Of a stretch of DNA of 50,849 nt, positions 23,602 to 31,896 are shown one piece after another (within the stretch, counting starts at the first letter, position 1; each line of letters begins with the position of its first letter). Made by a program: the position numbers and the translations under genes. The notes beneath the pieces are model-generated. The model made no database searches. It saw nothing but the letters and a program-made list of their open reading frames with translations, and was not told the DNA's origin. The stretch is from contig JAEZVB010000076.1 of the NCBI GenBank assembly GCA_023443285.1, positions 1 through 50,849 of the forward strand. The letters run 5' to 3'. The stretch comes from Bacillota bacterium. Lineage in GTDB: Bacteria > Bacillota > Negativicutes > Sporomusales > Sporomusaceae.

Positions 23602-24834
23602 TTATTTTAATTTTCCCAATTGCCGCGGCCAATTGCCACCCCATTTATATTTACCCTGTTTGCCCTTGGGCTCACTTGGCTTGGGTGGTATCTCAACTTT
23701 TTCTGCCGCCGCCACCTTAGCAGTAACAACAACCTCTGGCACCCCGTTATCTGTACTATTAGGCATTACTGGCTGGTCATTAGTTACGCCGGCATCCCAC
23801 TTAGCAATAGGAGCTGCCTCACTGACCGGCAGCTTTTCCCGCTCACTACCAGGAGTATAATCAAGTTCAATATCATCAATAGCTGCTTCAGCCTGATGCT
23901 TAAGCTTAGGTTTGGGTTCACGCTCAGATACCAATAATCCCGGATATTCCAATAACTCATCGCCAAGTTCTTCTTCTACTACCTCATCTAAAACAGGGTA
24001 ATACTTCTGCTTGAACGCCACAACATCTGTTTCCACCTTGACTACGCCCTTGTCCATCAGGGACAACATTAAAAGAAAATGGTCGGCTTCCCTACGGACA
24101 TGGTCAGCCAAGGCCGCCGGTATAGTACTTAACATTCTGTTTGTACTAATCATATCATAGGTAGCTTGCTTAAAGTCCCGCAGTCGCATAGTTGCCGCCC
24201 GGCTATCCTGCAAAAATCGGTCAAACGCCGGCAATTCCATAGGCCTATGCGTAAGAAAGCTTACATAATCCCGCCCCTGCATCGATAAATCATCGAACTC
24301 AGCTTCGTAGCCTTTGACAACTTCCATCAAACTGCGTTCAGAGGGGTCAATCCTGGCCGCAATAAACTTGGTATGTTCATCCATGAGTCGCAGCCAAAAA
24401 TCAGCTTCCAGTGCTTTAACAACCGCCAGTTTCTTGCCAGCGCAAATTCTTTCCAATATAATCATAAAATATTCAGCTTCGCGGATAACATGATCAAAAA
24501 ATAGCGGCGGCAACGCACTGCCCAGCTTATTAGTCAGCGATAATCCTAATAATAGCCGTTTATACCGGAGGAACTCCCGTAGCGAGCCAATTGTATCCGT
24601 AATTAATTCGGCAAATTTCTTCTCACTTGTAATCTTTTCGGCTCGTACCCGCAAAGCCTTAAACTCGCGTTCAAAAGCAGCAGCCTCTTCGATTAAATCA
24701 GTTTTATCAACTGGTAAACCGGTCCTAATGAACAGTGCATGTTCTTCCATAATATGCAGCCAAAACTTGACCTCTTCCTGATCAAGCGGCGCCACAGGAC
24801 GGACATTGCCTGTACCAACTGAATGACGCGGCAT
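23602..24834 (-). CDS. DUF2935 helical protein
   Basis: A 410-residue protein with two copies of a four-helix DUF2935 unit: EVKFWLHIMEEHALFIRTGL (about 19-38) and EADFWLRLMDEHTKFIAARI (about 140-160). Each is followed by a READHF/REAEYF helix with conserved His and Glu, a ferritin-like metal-site pattern. The last ~100 residues are low-complexity and charged, ending in a Lys/Trp-rich tail. Typical of spore-forming Clostridia and Negativicutes. Function is unknown; the metal-binding idea is mine. Confidence 0.8.
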   Translation of the reverse strand: MPRHSVGTGNVRPVAPLDQEEVKFWLHIMEEHALFIRTGLPVDKTDLIEEAAAFEREFKALRVRAEKITSEKKFAELITDTIGSLREFLRYKRLLLGLSLTNKLGSALPPLFFDHVIREAEYFMIILERICAGKKLAVVKALEADFWLRLMDEHTKFIAARIDPSERSLMEVVKGYEAEFDDLSMQGRDYVSFLTHRPMELPAFDRFLQDSRAATMRLRDFKQATYDMISTNRMLSTIPAALADHVRREADHFLLMLSLMDKGVVKVETDVVAFKQKYYPVLDEVVEEELGDELLEYPGLLVSEREPKPKLKHQAEAAIDDIELDYTPGSEREKLPVSEAAPIAKWDAGVTNDQPVMPNSTDNGVPEVVVTAKVAAAEKVEIPPKPSEPKGKQGKYKWGGNWPRQLGKLK

Positions 24835-24900
24835 AATAACACACTCCCATACAAAAAAGGATTTTAGTGTATTGTATGCGCGCTTTGCCTGTAAGTGACA

Positions 24901-25542
24901 TCAAAAATTTACTTCACAACGGTAGATAGGCTGTCCCATTGCGCTAAATTTAGTCTCATATTCGGTCATTACATTTCCGGTAAAATCACTATGTAGCAAA
25001 TCATAGGTCACATTATGCACCTTTAGGCCAAACTCGTTAAACTGTTCTAAGGAAAACTCAAACAATGCACGATTATCAGTCTTAAACCATAATTGTCCCC
25101 CGGCTTTCACCAGCAGCTTGTATTTCTTCAAAAAATCGACATGGGTAAGCCGTCGTTTAGCATGACGGTTTTTTGGCCAGGGATCACAAAAATTAATATA
25201 CAGCCTGTCAATTTCCCCTGGCGCAAAAATAGTTACTATATTATTTACATCAAATACCAGCAATTGAACATTGGTTAACTCCCGCTCCCGTACCTTTTGC
25301 GCGGCAGCATACAATATCTCCTCTTTGGCCTCGATACCAATAAAATTAATCAAATCGCGGTGTTGTTCACTCATGCCGGCAATAAAGCGTCCTTTACCAG
25401 TACCCAATTCAACATGCAGCGGCAGTGCGTTCCCAAACAAATCTGACCACTTTCCCGGTAATGCTTCTCCAGGGCTCTGCACTACTATATCAGTAAAGCC
25501 GGTAAGAGCCTGGGCGACCCATGGCTTTTTTCGCAATCGCAA
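24901..25542 (-). CDS. trmB: tRNA (guanine-N7)-methyltransferase TrmB
   Basis: A 213-residue protein with the full TrmB pattern: N-terminal RLRKKPW, the SAM site VELGTGKGRF, FIGIEAKEEIL, the catalytic/tRNA motif NFCDPWPKNRHAKRRL, and TDNRALFEFS near the end. It makes m7G46 in tRNA from S-adenosylmethionine. It starts 14 bases after the regulator gene, so the two are probably cotranscribed. Confidence 0.95.
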   Translation of the reverse strand: MRLRKKPWVAQALTGFTDIVVQSPGEALPGKWSDLFGNALPLHVELGTGKGRFIAGMSEQHRDLINFIGIEAKEEILYAAAQKVRERELTNVQLLVFDVNNIVTIFAPGEIDRLYINFCDPWPKNRHAKRRLTHVDFLKKYKLLVKAGGQLWFKTDNRALFEFSLEQFNEFGLKVHNVTYDLLHSDFTGNVMTEYETKFSAMGQPIYRCEVNF

Positions 25543-25555
25543 CCAATTTCCTCCT

Positions 25556-27469
25556 CTACTCTTTATCCAATCCGTATTTTTTCAAGTATCGGTACAAGGT
25601 TACCCTGCTGACATCCAGCATATTCGCCAAGCGGCTGATATTGCCACCAGCCGCCTTCCAGGCCTCAACGAAAGCTGTTTTATCCTCTTTCCAGGCTTTG
25701 CTTAACCCCTGTTCCCCTGGCATAACAATATCAGCGCAAGTAATGACCGAACCATTCGTACGGAAAAAGGCCTGTTCAACAACCCCTTGGAGCTGCTTAA
25801 TATTGCCTGGCCAATCATAATCCATAATGAGGTCTGCGGCAGCTTGTTCTATTTGCTTAGGCGGCAGGTTATGCAGCACCGCCAGTTCTTCAATAATATG
25901 ATTAGCCAAACTAGGCAAATCATCACGCCTGGCTCGCAGCGAAGGAACCCGAACAACCGCGCGCGAGATAATATCATAGAATTTCGGTGAAAATACGCCT
26001 TTTTCTACAAGTCGTTTCAAATCAGTATCACACGCGGCAATCACCCGAACATCAATTGGCCTGATAACGGTTTCCCCTGACCGCGACAATTGTTTAGCTT
26101 CTAAGGCCTCTGCCAACTTGTCCTGAACTGCGGCGGGAAATTTCTCAACCTCATCGAGAAATAACGTGCCACCACTGGCCAATTCCAGTTTACCCGGCCG
26201 GCCTTCGGCTTCATTGCCGCCTCTGCCAAATAATTCAACCTCTAGTACCTCTGACGGCAAATCACCGCCTTTAACCGCAATCAACGGCCCCGCCGCCCGT
26301 GAACTTGCCTGGTGAATACCATGTGCCAACCGTTGTTTGCCTGTACCTGGTTCTCCTTGCAGTAATAAGTGATAATCATGCCGAGCCGTACGACCGGCCT
26401 TATCTTGCATCGCAGTAAATACAGTACTTGCTCCAACCATGCTAGCTAAGCTGTACCGAGCTGTATAACCTGCCGTATGGGCGACAAGAGTACGCAGGTC
26501 TTCTATCGGCAATGATACCGCTACAATACTGTCTATGTCCTCGTCATCCCCCGCGAGCGGTACCACGGTAGTAATGTCTTCATAGGTTTTGCGCGGGGTT
26601 ATCCAAGTTACCTCCCGGTTATAAGACGGTACCCCCAGAAACCCTTTATACAGCGGCGTATGTCGGTAATTCAATAATACATTGCTTAAATTAGGGCCTT
26701 CTTCCTTTTCCTCACTGCCAGGCGGCACAATCCCAGACAGACGGCTATGCCCGAGCTTATTGGCATAAGCCACTTCGCCTCCGGGCAAAATGTGATATAC
26801 CGCCAGCGGTACGGCATCAAGAATAGTATGTTGGGCGGTAAGGCTGGCCATTAGCCTCAGATGCTGCTCCATTGCATATTTGATACTAAGCACCAAAGCA
26901 ACCACCGCACTGTAAGGCAGCTCATTTTGCTGAACAGACACCACTGTCACGATATATTTTACCTGATTGTCCACAATAATCGGCGCCGAGCAGGCATCCC
27001 CGCCTTGGCAATCTTTGATCCACATCTCCGGGCCAAACATTAAAAATGGAACCTTGTGCTTGTGGGCAATACTTACACTTGAAGTGCCAATATCTTCTTC
27101 CCGCATTCGAGCCCCTTCCAGCTCGCCGGCTGTTTTTTGGTAAAAGGGCATCGCATAGTTTTTCAGCACATATACATCCTGGTCAAGTAGCAGCATACTC
27201 AGATTGTAGGTGGTAAAGTGCTCCTTGATCTCTTCGTATAATCCGTCAAGAAAACCTATGGCCGTGCTATACTTAGCTCGGCGCTGGGCAAATTCCTCTC
27301 CCGATAATTTAGCATTAAGGCAAAAGCTGTCTGTACCTACCCCCAGGCTTTGACTGCGTTGCCAGGATTCTGCCACCCACGGGTGAATATTAGGGTCAAT
27401 TATGCCATCTCGTACAAACTTTTCATAATACATTTCGAGTTTGACTTTATTACGGCGTTCACGAATCAT
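25556..27469 (-). CDS. DhaR/AcoR-type transcriptional regulator lacking the GAFTGA loop
   Basis: A 637-residue protein: an N-terminal activator segment and GAF-like domain (HPWVAESWQRS, MLLLDQDVYVLKNY, GTSSVSIAHKHKVPFLMFGPE), a PAS-like part (ILDAVPLAVYHILPGGEVAYAN), then an AAA+ domain with Walker A GEPGTGKQ, Walker B GTLFLDEV and a WPGNIKQLQ segment. It ends in a Fis-type helix-turn-helix (NISRLANMLDVSRVTLYRYLKKYG). Where sigma54 activators carry GAFTGA after ELFG, this protein has GRGGNEAEGRPG, so it probably cannot contact sigma54 in the usual way. ATG 27469 follows GGGAGGG by 5 bases. Effector and targets are unknown. Confidence 0.85.
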   Translation of the reverse strand: MIRERRNKVKLEMYYEKFVRDGIIDPNIHPWVAESWQRSQSLGVGTDSFCLNAKLSGEEFAQRRAKYSTAIGFLDGLYEEIKEHFTTYNLSMLLLDQDVYVLKNYAMPFYQKTAGELEGARMREEDIGTSSVSIAHKHKVPFLMFGPEMWIKDCQGGDACSAPIIVDNQVKYIVTVVSVQQNELPYSAVVALVLSIKYAMEQHLRLMASLTAQHTILDAVPLAVYHILPGGEVAYANKLGHSRLSGIVPPGSEEKEEGPNLSNVLLNYRHTPLYKGFLGVPSYNREVTWITPRKTYEDITTVVPLAGDDEDIDSIVAVSLPIEDLRTLVAHTAGYTARYSLASMVGASTVFTAMQDKAGRTARHDYHLLLQGEPGTGKQRLAHGIHQASSRAAGPLIAVKGGDLPSEVLEVELFGRGGNEAEGRPGKLELASGGTLFLDEVEKFPAAVQDKLAEALEAKQLSRSGETVIRPIDVRVIAACDTDLKRLVEKGVFSPKFYDIISRAVVRVPSLRARRDDLPSLANHIIEELAVLHNLPPKQIEQAAADLIMDYDWPGNIKQLQGVVEQAFFRTNGSVITCADIVMPGEQGLSKAWKEDKTAFVEAWKAAGGNISRLANMLDVSRVTLYRYLKKYGLDKE

Positions 27470-27545
27470 ACGGTTCCCTCCCACAGGTTCTTAATAGTAA
27501 TGGGGATGTTTTCTTACATAGTCATCTTGGCTGTATACGCAAGTT

Positions 27546-27570
27546 GAGGCGGGGGTTCCTTCCCCGCCTC
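27546..27570 (-). terminator. Hairpin after the H-NOX receptor gene
   Basis: GAGGCGGGG pairs with CCCCGCCTC. There is no good T-run on either side, so it is a weaker terminator or a boundary hairpin. Confidence 0.55.
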
Positions 27571-27579
27571 TGGTATAGC

Positions 27580-29376
27580 TTAGGTACGATACGTATTAAT
27601 ATCTTCGCTAAAATGCTGAATAACTGTCTTGAATTCAGTAATTTTACCCATCATATCATGGAGTTTCTCATTATAAATATGTACAGAAGCGCTAACTTCT
27701 TCACTAGCAGCAGAGTTTTCTTCAGATATAGCCGCCAGTGATTCAATCTTACCATACACTTCGTTAAGACCCGTCATTTCCCGTTCCAACTTAGTAATCA
27801 TATCTACAATATTTTCGGCTACCAGATGAATATTGTCTACATGGAGTGTATTCGCAACCACCACTTCATTCATTTGCTTGCTCTCAGAAGCCAAAATATC
27901 AAATTCTGCTTCAATCAATTTCACAACACTGTCAATAATATCCATTAGTATTTTTAAGTCGCTGGAAATACTTTCTGAATGATTTTGCGATTGTTCTGCC
28001 AGCTTGCGCACTTCTTCGGCTACAACAGCAAAACCGCGACCCTGCTCACCCGCGCGTGCAGCCTCAATGGCGGCGTTAAGTGCCAGTAAGTTAGTTTGTC
28101 CAGCAATAGCTGCTACCATGCCGGTTATTTCGTTGATCTTAGTGGCCTGATTCTGAAGGTGTTCGGCTGATGTTTTCACTTCAGCAAACTTCTCCAGGCT
28201 ATGTCTTAGCTTACTACTAGATGCCTGTACCTCGGCAAAGCCCTTATTGATTTCTTCCACCGCAGCTTCCAACTGCTCCTTGTTTTGGCTTTGCTCAGTA
28301 ACAACCGTTCGTAGGGTCTCCAGGTTACCGTTGAGGATACCGACGGCCGTCTCGGTCTCGGTGGCTTGGTTGGTAGCGGCAGTAGCCACATCATTGACAA
28401 CTCCTGATATCTCATCTGAGGTGTCTTTCATACGTGACGCCAAACCATTAAAATCCTCACCATATTTATTCATTTCGTCAGTTATCCCTTTAAATCCGAT
28501 AAACTCACTCTTAACTCGACGTTTATATGCTGCCAGCATATTCATGATGTCTTCGAATTCATCGTTTGACTCCAGTTTGGTCTCAGTATAATACTTCCGC
28601 TCCTGGATTCCAGCCAATTCCTCTTTTATTGCCGCAAACGGCTGCAACAGCATCCCGGCGCTGCCGGCCGCGACTGCACCGCTCACCAAGGCTGTCCACA
28701 GCGGCACATTGACCCCGATAGCAACCAGAACCAAATCTACCACCAGCGAAGCGCAGGCCACTCCTAGACCAATTTTGGCCGGAATACTTTTCATTACCCC
28801 AAAAGATAACAGCTTGTTAAAGCGGTATACTTTGGTATGCGTGATAGGTTTTGGAAAAGTAATCCGCATCTTCAAGTGTTCTGCTGACGACTCCACAGTC
28901 TCAGTCTTTATGTCTTCCTTGAAAAATTCGGCAGCCCCGGACAATAAACCCTTCATATAACCAAACATGCCGCGCTGGGAGCGATAGCTTAGTATCGCAT
29001 TATATTCTGATATTGGTTCAATTAAGAGTTCAGGCGGCTTAGCTCCCGGTATCCTTTTAACCATGACGACATGAACGTCATACATAGAGCGCAGAAAAGA
29101 ATACAGGTTTTCCTGGCGAAAGAAGGCCGGATAGGCCTGCGAGAAGGTCTTAACATTATCTCTGCCAATATTTAGCCATATTTCATCCTGGGTCTTGCCA
29201 GTCTGTTCGGCTAAATATTTCGCAAATGCTTTTGGCTTAGCATCATCGATTTCCTCCGTAGGCAAAAACATTCTATCTGGCTGCCAACCGACATGTTGCA
29301 TGGCGTCAACTGCCAATGACTCGCCCCACACCTTCTTGGCCGTGTTGACCCATGTCCCGACCACAGTCCCTTTCAT
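27580..29376 (-). CDS. H-NOX heme sensor fused to a methyl-accepting chemotaxis protein
   Basis: A 598-residue protein. Residues 1-185 are an H-NOX domain co-linear with the Thermoanaerobacter (Tt) H-NOX: Trp9, Asn74, the proximal heme ligand His102, Pro115, the heme-propionate motif Tyr131-x-Ser133-x-Arg135 and distal Tyr140 all fall at the same numbers. Tyr140/Trp9/Asn74 make the hydrogen-bond network used to hold O2. Two membrane helices follow (about 200-250), then a linker and a full MCP signalling domain (AIAGQTNLLALNAAIEAARAGEQGRGF). Expected job: sense O2 (or NO) and steer motility through CheA. ATG 29376 has AGGAG 8 bases upstream; an in-frame GTG three codons earlier overlaps it. 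Confidence 0.95.
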   Translation of the reverse strand: MKGTVVGTWVNTAKKVWGESLAVDAMQHVGWQPDRMFLPTEEIDDAKPKAFAKYLAEQTGKTQDEIWLNIGRDNVKTFSQAYPAFFRQENLYSFLRSMYDVHVVMVKRIPGAKPPELLIEPISEYNAILSYRSQRGMFGYMKGLLSGAAEFFKEDIKTETVESSAEHLKMRITFPKPITHTKVYRFNKLLSFGVMKSIPAKIGLGVACASLVVDLVLVAIGVNVPLWTALVSGAVAAGSAGMLLQPFAAIKEELAGIQERKYYTETKLESNDEFEDIMNMLAAYKRRVKSEFIGFKGITDEMNKYGEDFNGLASRMKDTSDEISGVVNDVATAATNQATETETAVGILNGNLETLRTVVTEQSQNKEQLEAAVEEINKGFAEVQASSSKLRHSLEKFAEVKTSAEHLQNQATKINEITGMVAAIAGQTNLLALNAAIEAARAGEQGRGFAVVAEEVRKLAEQSQNHSESISSDLKILMDIIDSVVKLIEAEFDILASESKQMNEVVVANTLHVDNIHLVAENIVDMITKLEREMTGLNEVYGKIESLAAISEENSAASEEVSASVHIYNEKLHDMMGKITEFKTVIQHFSEDINTYRT

Positions 29377-29650
29377 CGAATCCACTCCTATAATCCAAAA
29401 ATTATTGTAGTTTGTTGGAAATAATTATCCTTTTAATATTCGCGACTTCTTGTATGTTTCCTCTATTAATATTACATTTTTTGCGACCTTTATTGGGCAA
29501 ATTCCTGCTAGCCTAAAGCCTCCGTGAGGAAGATCACTACAACAAGTTGCAAAATCCGCTATAATCATGTAATAACACGACTTGCTCTGTTTTTGTGACG
29601 AAAACGCAAGTTATGCTTTCTGTTAGGGTAAAATATTCTGGGAGGCTACT

Positions 29651-30274
29651 ATGAATCAACCAACAAACCTGCTACTCGCCCCACATCTGCCTGGCGGCCT
29701 GGTTACACCCCTAATGTTACACCAACTGGCCGACATCGCCGAAAAGTATAAAGGCACTATCAAGATTGCCGGCAATACCCTTGTTATTCTGGGACTAAGC
29801 CCGGAAAACCGCACGCTGGCTTTAGCCGAACTTGGACTTACCGACCAAGTCCTATCTGCTAAATCTGTGCGCAGCGTTGCTATATGCACAGGCAAACCGC
29901 ATTGTCCCCGCGCACTCCAAGACAGCACCTCTCTTGGCCTGGCACTAGAAGGGGAATTTTATGGAACCGAACTTCCCGGCAAGCTGCGTATAGCCGTCAG
30001 CGGCTGCCCCAATGGCTGCTCTGAAGTGTTTGTCAAAGACATCGGCCTATTCGGCACGTCAGCCGGTTACACCCTTGTGGTGGGTGGCCGTTCTGACCGC
30101 ACCGCCCAGCCAGGACGCATTATTGCAGAAAAAATACCGCCAGAGGCGGTACTGCCGTTTGTGATGAAAATCATTACCTACTATCAAACCCACGGAAACT
30201 TGGGAGAACGTCTGGGACAAACTATTAACCGTCGTGGCTTCGAGGATTTTGCCGCAGGTATTGGGTTAAACTAA
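29651..30274 (+). CDS. Small nitrite/sulfite reductase-like protein
   Basis: A 207-residue protein with one ferredoxin-like half-domain (LPGGLVTPLMLHQLADIAEKY) and one siroheme/[4Fe-4S] domain. The Cys set is C-T-G-K-P-H-C and SGC-P-N-G-C, the four ligands of the cluster that bridges to siroheme. Full sulfite/nitrite reductases have two such repeats and are over 500 residues; this is the small single-repeat type seen in anaerobes. Physiological substrate unknown. AT-rich leader with GGGAGG 8 bases before the ATG. A small Cys-rich gene follows 29 bases later. Confidence 0.85.
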   Translation: MNQPTNLLLAPHLPGGLVTPLMLHQLADIAEKYKGTIKIAGNTLVILGLSPENRTLALAELGLTDQVLSAKSVRSVAICTGKPHCPRALQDSTSLGLALEGEFYGTELPGKLRIAVSGCPNGCSEVFVKDIGLFGTSAGYTLVVGGRSDRTAQPGRIIAEKIPPEAVLPFVMKIITYYQTHGNLGERLGQTINRRGFEDFAAGIGLN

Positions 30275-30303
30275 CACCATCACGCAAAGCGGGAGGTGAT
30301 AGT

Positions 30304-30465
30304 TTGACCAGCAAAGAAGATTGCTTAATCTATAACTTTTGGAACGGCAAGAACTTAAACGGCACCAACCAGTGCTTTGATTATCGCGGCAGCAGCGAAA
30401 ACTGCAGCGACTGTGAATTTCGTTGTGTAGAAGGCACCGAAACAACTTGTGCCGATGAACTGTAA
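30304..30465 (+). CDS. Small Cys-rich protein
   Basis: A 53-residue protein with six Cys (C7, C24, C34, C37, C41, C49; the group CSDCEFRC is central) and many acidic residues. It probably binds a metal or an iron-sulfur cluster. The start is TTG, supported by GGGAGGTGAT just upstream. It lies 29 bases after the reductase-like gene and is followed by a terminator, so it may act as its partner. Family not recognised. Confidence 0.65.
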   Translation: MTSKEDCLIYNFWNGKNLNGTNQCFDYRGSSENCSDCEFRCVEGTETTCADEL

Positions 30466-30470
30466 CCAAT

Positions 30471-30504
30471 AGAAAATCCGCGCAAATTTTTGTGCGGATT
30501 TTCT
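30471..30504. terminator. Bidirectional terminator
   Basis: AGAAAATCCGCGCA pairs with TGTGCGGATTTTCT. It separates the converging Cys-rich gene and the gene at 30515. Confidence 0.85.
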
Positions 30505-30514
30505 GTTGGTTACA

Positions 30515-30742
30515 TTACCGACCACCAAGTAGCGAAGTTGTTATAACTACCGGATCAAGCGCCTGAAAACGTGTATTTTCAAGTGCCTGCAGCGCAGCAG
30601 TCAGCTTGCTCAATTCCTCTTTGAGCACTGTTTTTGTATAGCCAAACTCCTCCAATTTATGAGCGGCTTCATTCAGTTCATTAATTTTCTCAACATATTC
30701 TTGATGAATCCGGACAATTTCCAAACCAGATTTAATATTCAT
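30515..30742 (-). CDS. Small coiled-coil protein
   Basis: A 75-residue protein, almost all helix with heptad Leu/Ala spacing (EYVEKINELNEAAHKLEEFGY, LKEELSKLTAALQALEN), ending in VVITTSLLGGR. There are no Cys and no signal peptide. A GGTGATG site lies 4 bases before the ATG. A long palindrome lies just upstream. Family unknown. Confidence 0.55.
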   Translation of the reverse strand: MNIKSGLEIVRIHQEYVEKINELNEAAHKLEEFGYTKTVLKEELSKLTAALQALENTRFQALDPVVITTSLLGGR

Positions 30743-30752
30743 CACTCATCAC

Positions 30753-30783
30753 CATACTGTAGAGATTCTATATCTACAGTATG
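30753..30783. repeat. 11-bp perfect palindrome upstream of the coiled-coil gene
   Basis: CATACTGTAGA and TCTACAGTATG are exact inverted copies around a 9-base spacer, 10 bases upstream of the coding start at 30742. This is a likely operator or leader hairpin. Confidence 0.6.
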
Positions 30784-30858
30784 CCCCAATACTGGCTCAC
30801 TAACCCAGAATTCTTTTTAGTTGTAGTTTTCCGTTTGGTATATTATTTAGGATAAAGA

Positions 30859-30881
30859 AAAATAGAGCCCCACGGCTCTTT
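30859..30881 (-). terminator. Short terminator
   Basis: AGAGCC/GGCTCT hairpin followed on the minus strand by ATTTTTCTTT. It lies just past the small gene ending at 30893. On the plus strand it is also followed by T's. Confidence 0.75.
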
Positions 30882-30892
30882 TTTCTGGAAAC

Positions 30893-31042
30893 CTAGCGCC
30901 TGGCAATACTTGCCAACTCTTTAGAAAATACCTCTTTGAAAGCTGCATTTGACTCTGGCTTCTTTTTCATGCCATCCGTGGCGCTGCGCTGGTCACGATT
31001 AGTAAGTTCTAATCGAAAAATAGGCATTACTTTTGTTACCAT
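30893..31042 (-). CDS. Small basic protein, paralogue of the one at 35481
   Basis: A 49-residue protein beginning MVTKVMPIFRLELTNRDQ and ending KEVFSKELASIARR. The segment DGMKKKPESNAAFKEVF resembles EGPKKKALTSFEDF in the 43-residue protein at 35481-35612. The leaders are also alike: GCCAAGGAGGGC lies before both ATGs. Too short for automatic calling. Function unknown. Confidence 0.6.
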   Translation of the reverse strand: MVTKVMPIFRLELTNRDQRSATDGMKKKPESNAAFKEVFSKELASIARR

Positions 31043-31203
31043 CTTGACCGCCCTCCTTGGCCCAAAATTTCCCTATTTACTATTTTATCGTTACAATTTG
31101 CACAAATATTAAGCATTTAAATACTTTTGGATTTCAATCCAATTCTTACTTCGTGTTACACTTGTATGTCCTGGTTAAACTAGCAAATGAGGAGGTGGTA
31201 TTT

Positions 31204-31350
31204 ATGTTTCATAAAAAGAAACGTAATTCGATGCTCGGCATGGACATGGATATGGATTTTGACATGACCTCCATGTTAAAAGTCGTAGCTGTCGGCGCAG
31301 TTATTTACCAGGCCGCCAAGTTCATGATTAACGAAATGATCGACGACTAA
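31204..31350 (+). CDS. Small Met/Asp-rich protein with a hydrophobic helix
   Basis: A 48-residue protein: a basic start (FHKKKRNS), an acidic Met run (GMDMDMDFDM), then a helix (MLKVVAVGAVIYQAAKFMI) and an acidic end. GAGGAGGTGG precedes the ATG by 5 bases. Possibly membrane-associated. The Met/Asp run recalls the CotJA-type insert at 20.5 kb. Family unknown. Confidence 0.65.
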   Translation: MFHKKKRNSMLGMDMDMDFDMTSMLKVVAVGAVIYQAAKFMINEMIDD

Positions 31351-31386
31351 AAAACGCCTCCCAATCTCTGTAAAGGAGGTGATACT

Positions 31387-31506
31387 ATGGCTAAAAAACA
31401 AGAAAAACGCTGTAAAGACTGCAGCGAACAGAAAAGTGTAGAATTCGGTAAAGAAATTTGCCCGGCTGCCAAAGCAGAAAAAAAAGAAGAGAAGTGCCGC
31501 AAGTAG
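31387..31506 (+). CDS. Very small Lys/Cys protein
   Basis: A 39-residue protein (KKQEKRCKDCSEQKSVEF, later EICPAA and EEKCRK) with four Cys and many Lys/Glu. AAAGGAGGTGAT precedes the ATG. GCCTCC at 31357-31362 can pair with that ribosome site and might hide it. Located 36 bases after the previous gene and followed by a terminator, so the two likely form one unit. Possibly zinc-binding. Confidence 0.6.
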   Translation: MAKKQEKRCKDCSEQKSVEFGKEICPAAKAEKKEEKCRK

Positions 31507-31512
31507 GAGCAC

Positions 31513-31546
31513 AGGGTGGATATTTCCACCCTCTTATTTTTTTTTG
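31513..31546 (+). terminator. Rho-independent terminator
   Basis: AGGGTGGA/TCCACCCT hairpin followed by CTTATTTTTTTTT. Confidence 0.9.
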
Positions 31547-31609
31547 AACCCCAGAACTTGTAGTATATTTATCCAAAATAGGGGAATGCTAACTGCGGAG
31601 GTGAGTGGA

Positions 31610-31753
31610 ATGGGATTTAAAGACCTACCAGGCGCCAAGCTCGCCAAGCAAAACCAATCCGCTGCTGACAAGAATAGCTCACAACAAAACGCGTCAGCCA
31701 GCAACACCCTGTCAAAACAGGAATCTCTAACCAGCACAAAATCTTCCCAATAA
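31610..31753 (+). CDS. Small Ser/Gln/Asn-rich protein
   Basis: A 47-residue, probably disordered protein: GFKDLPGAKLAKQNQSAADK, then a Ser/Gln/Asn/Thr-rich tail. GGAGGTG precedes the ATG by 6 bases. The composition resembles small spore proteins, but no SASP signature is present. Ends before its own terminator. Confidence 0.55.
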   Translation: MGFKDLPGAKLAKQNQSAADKNSSQQNASASNTLSKQESLTSTKSSQ

Positions 31754-31781
31754 AAGCAGACTTATCTTAACCCCCGCTATA

Positions 31782-31815
31782 ATAGAAGTGGCATTTCTGC
31801 CACTTCTATTATTTT
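31782..31815 (+). terminator. Rho-independent terminator
   Basis: ATAGAAGTGGCA pairs with TGCCACTTCTAT around TTTC, followed by TATTTTTA. Confidence 0.85.
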
Positions 31816-31851
31816 TACACATGGTTTTATTGAAACAAAAAAGTTGGGTAC

Positions 31852-31866
31852 ACTACATCATGTAGT
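31852..31866. repeat. Short palindrome before a small gene
   Basis: ACTACAT-C-ATGTAGT, 30 bases upstream of the ATG at 31897. A possible operator. Confidence 0.35.
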
Positions 31867-31896
31867 CAATAAAATTGTTAACAAGGGAGGGATTTG

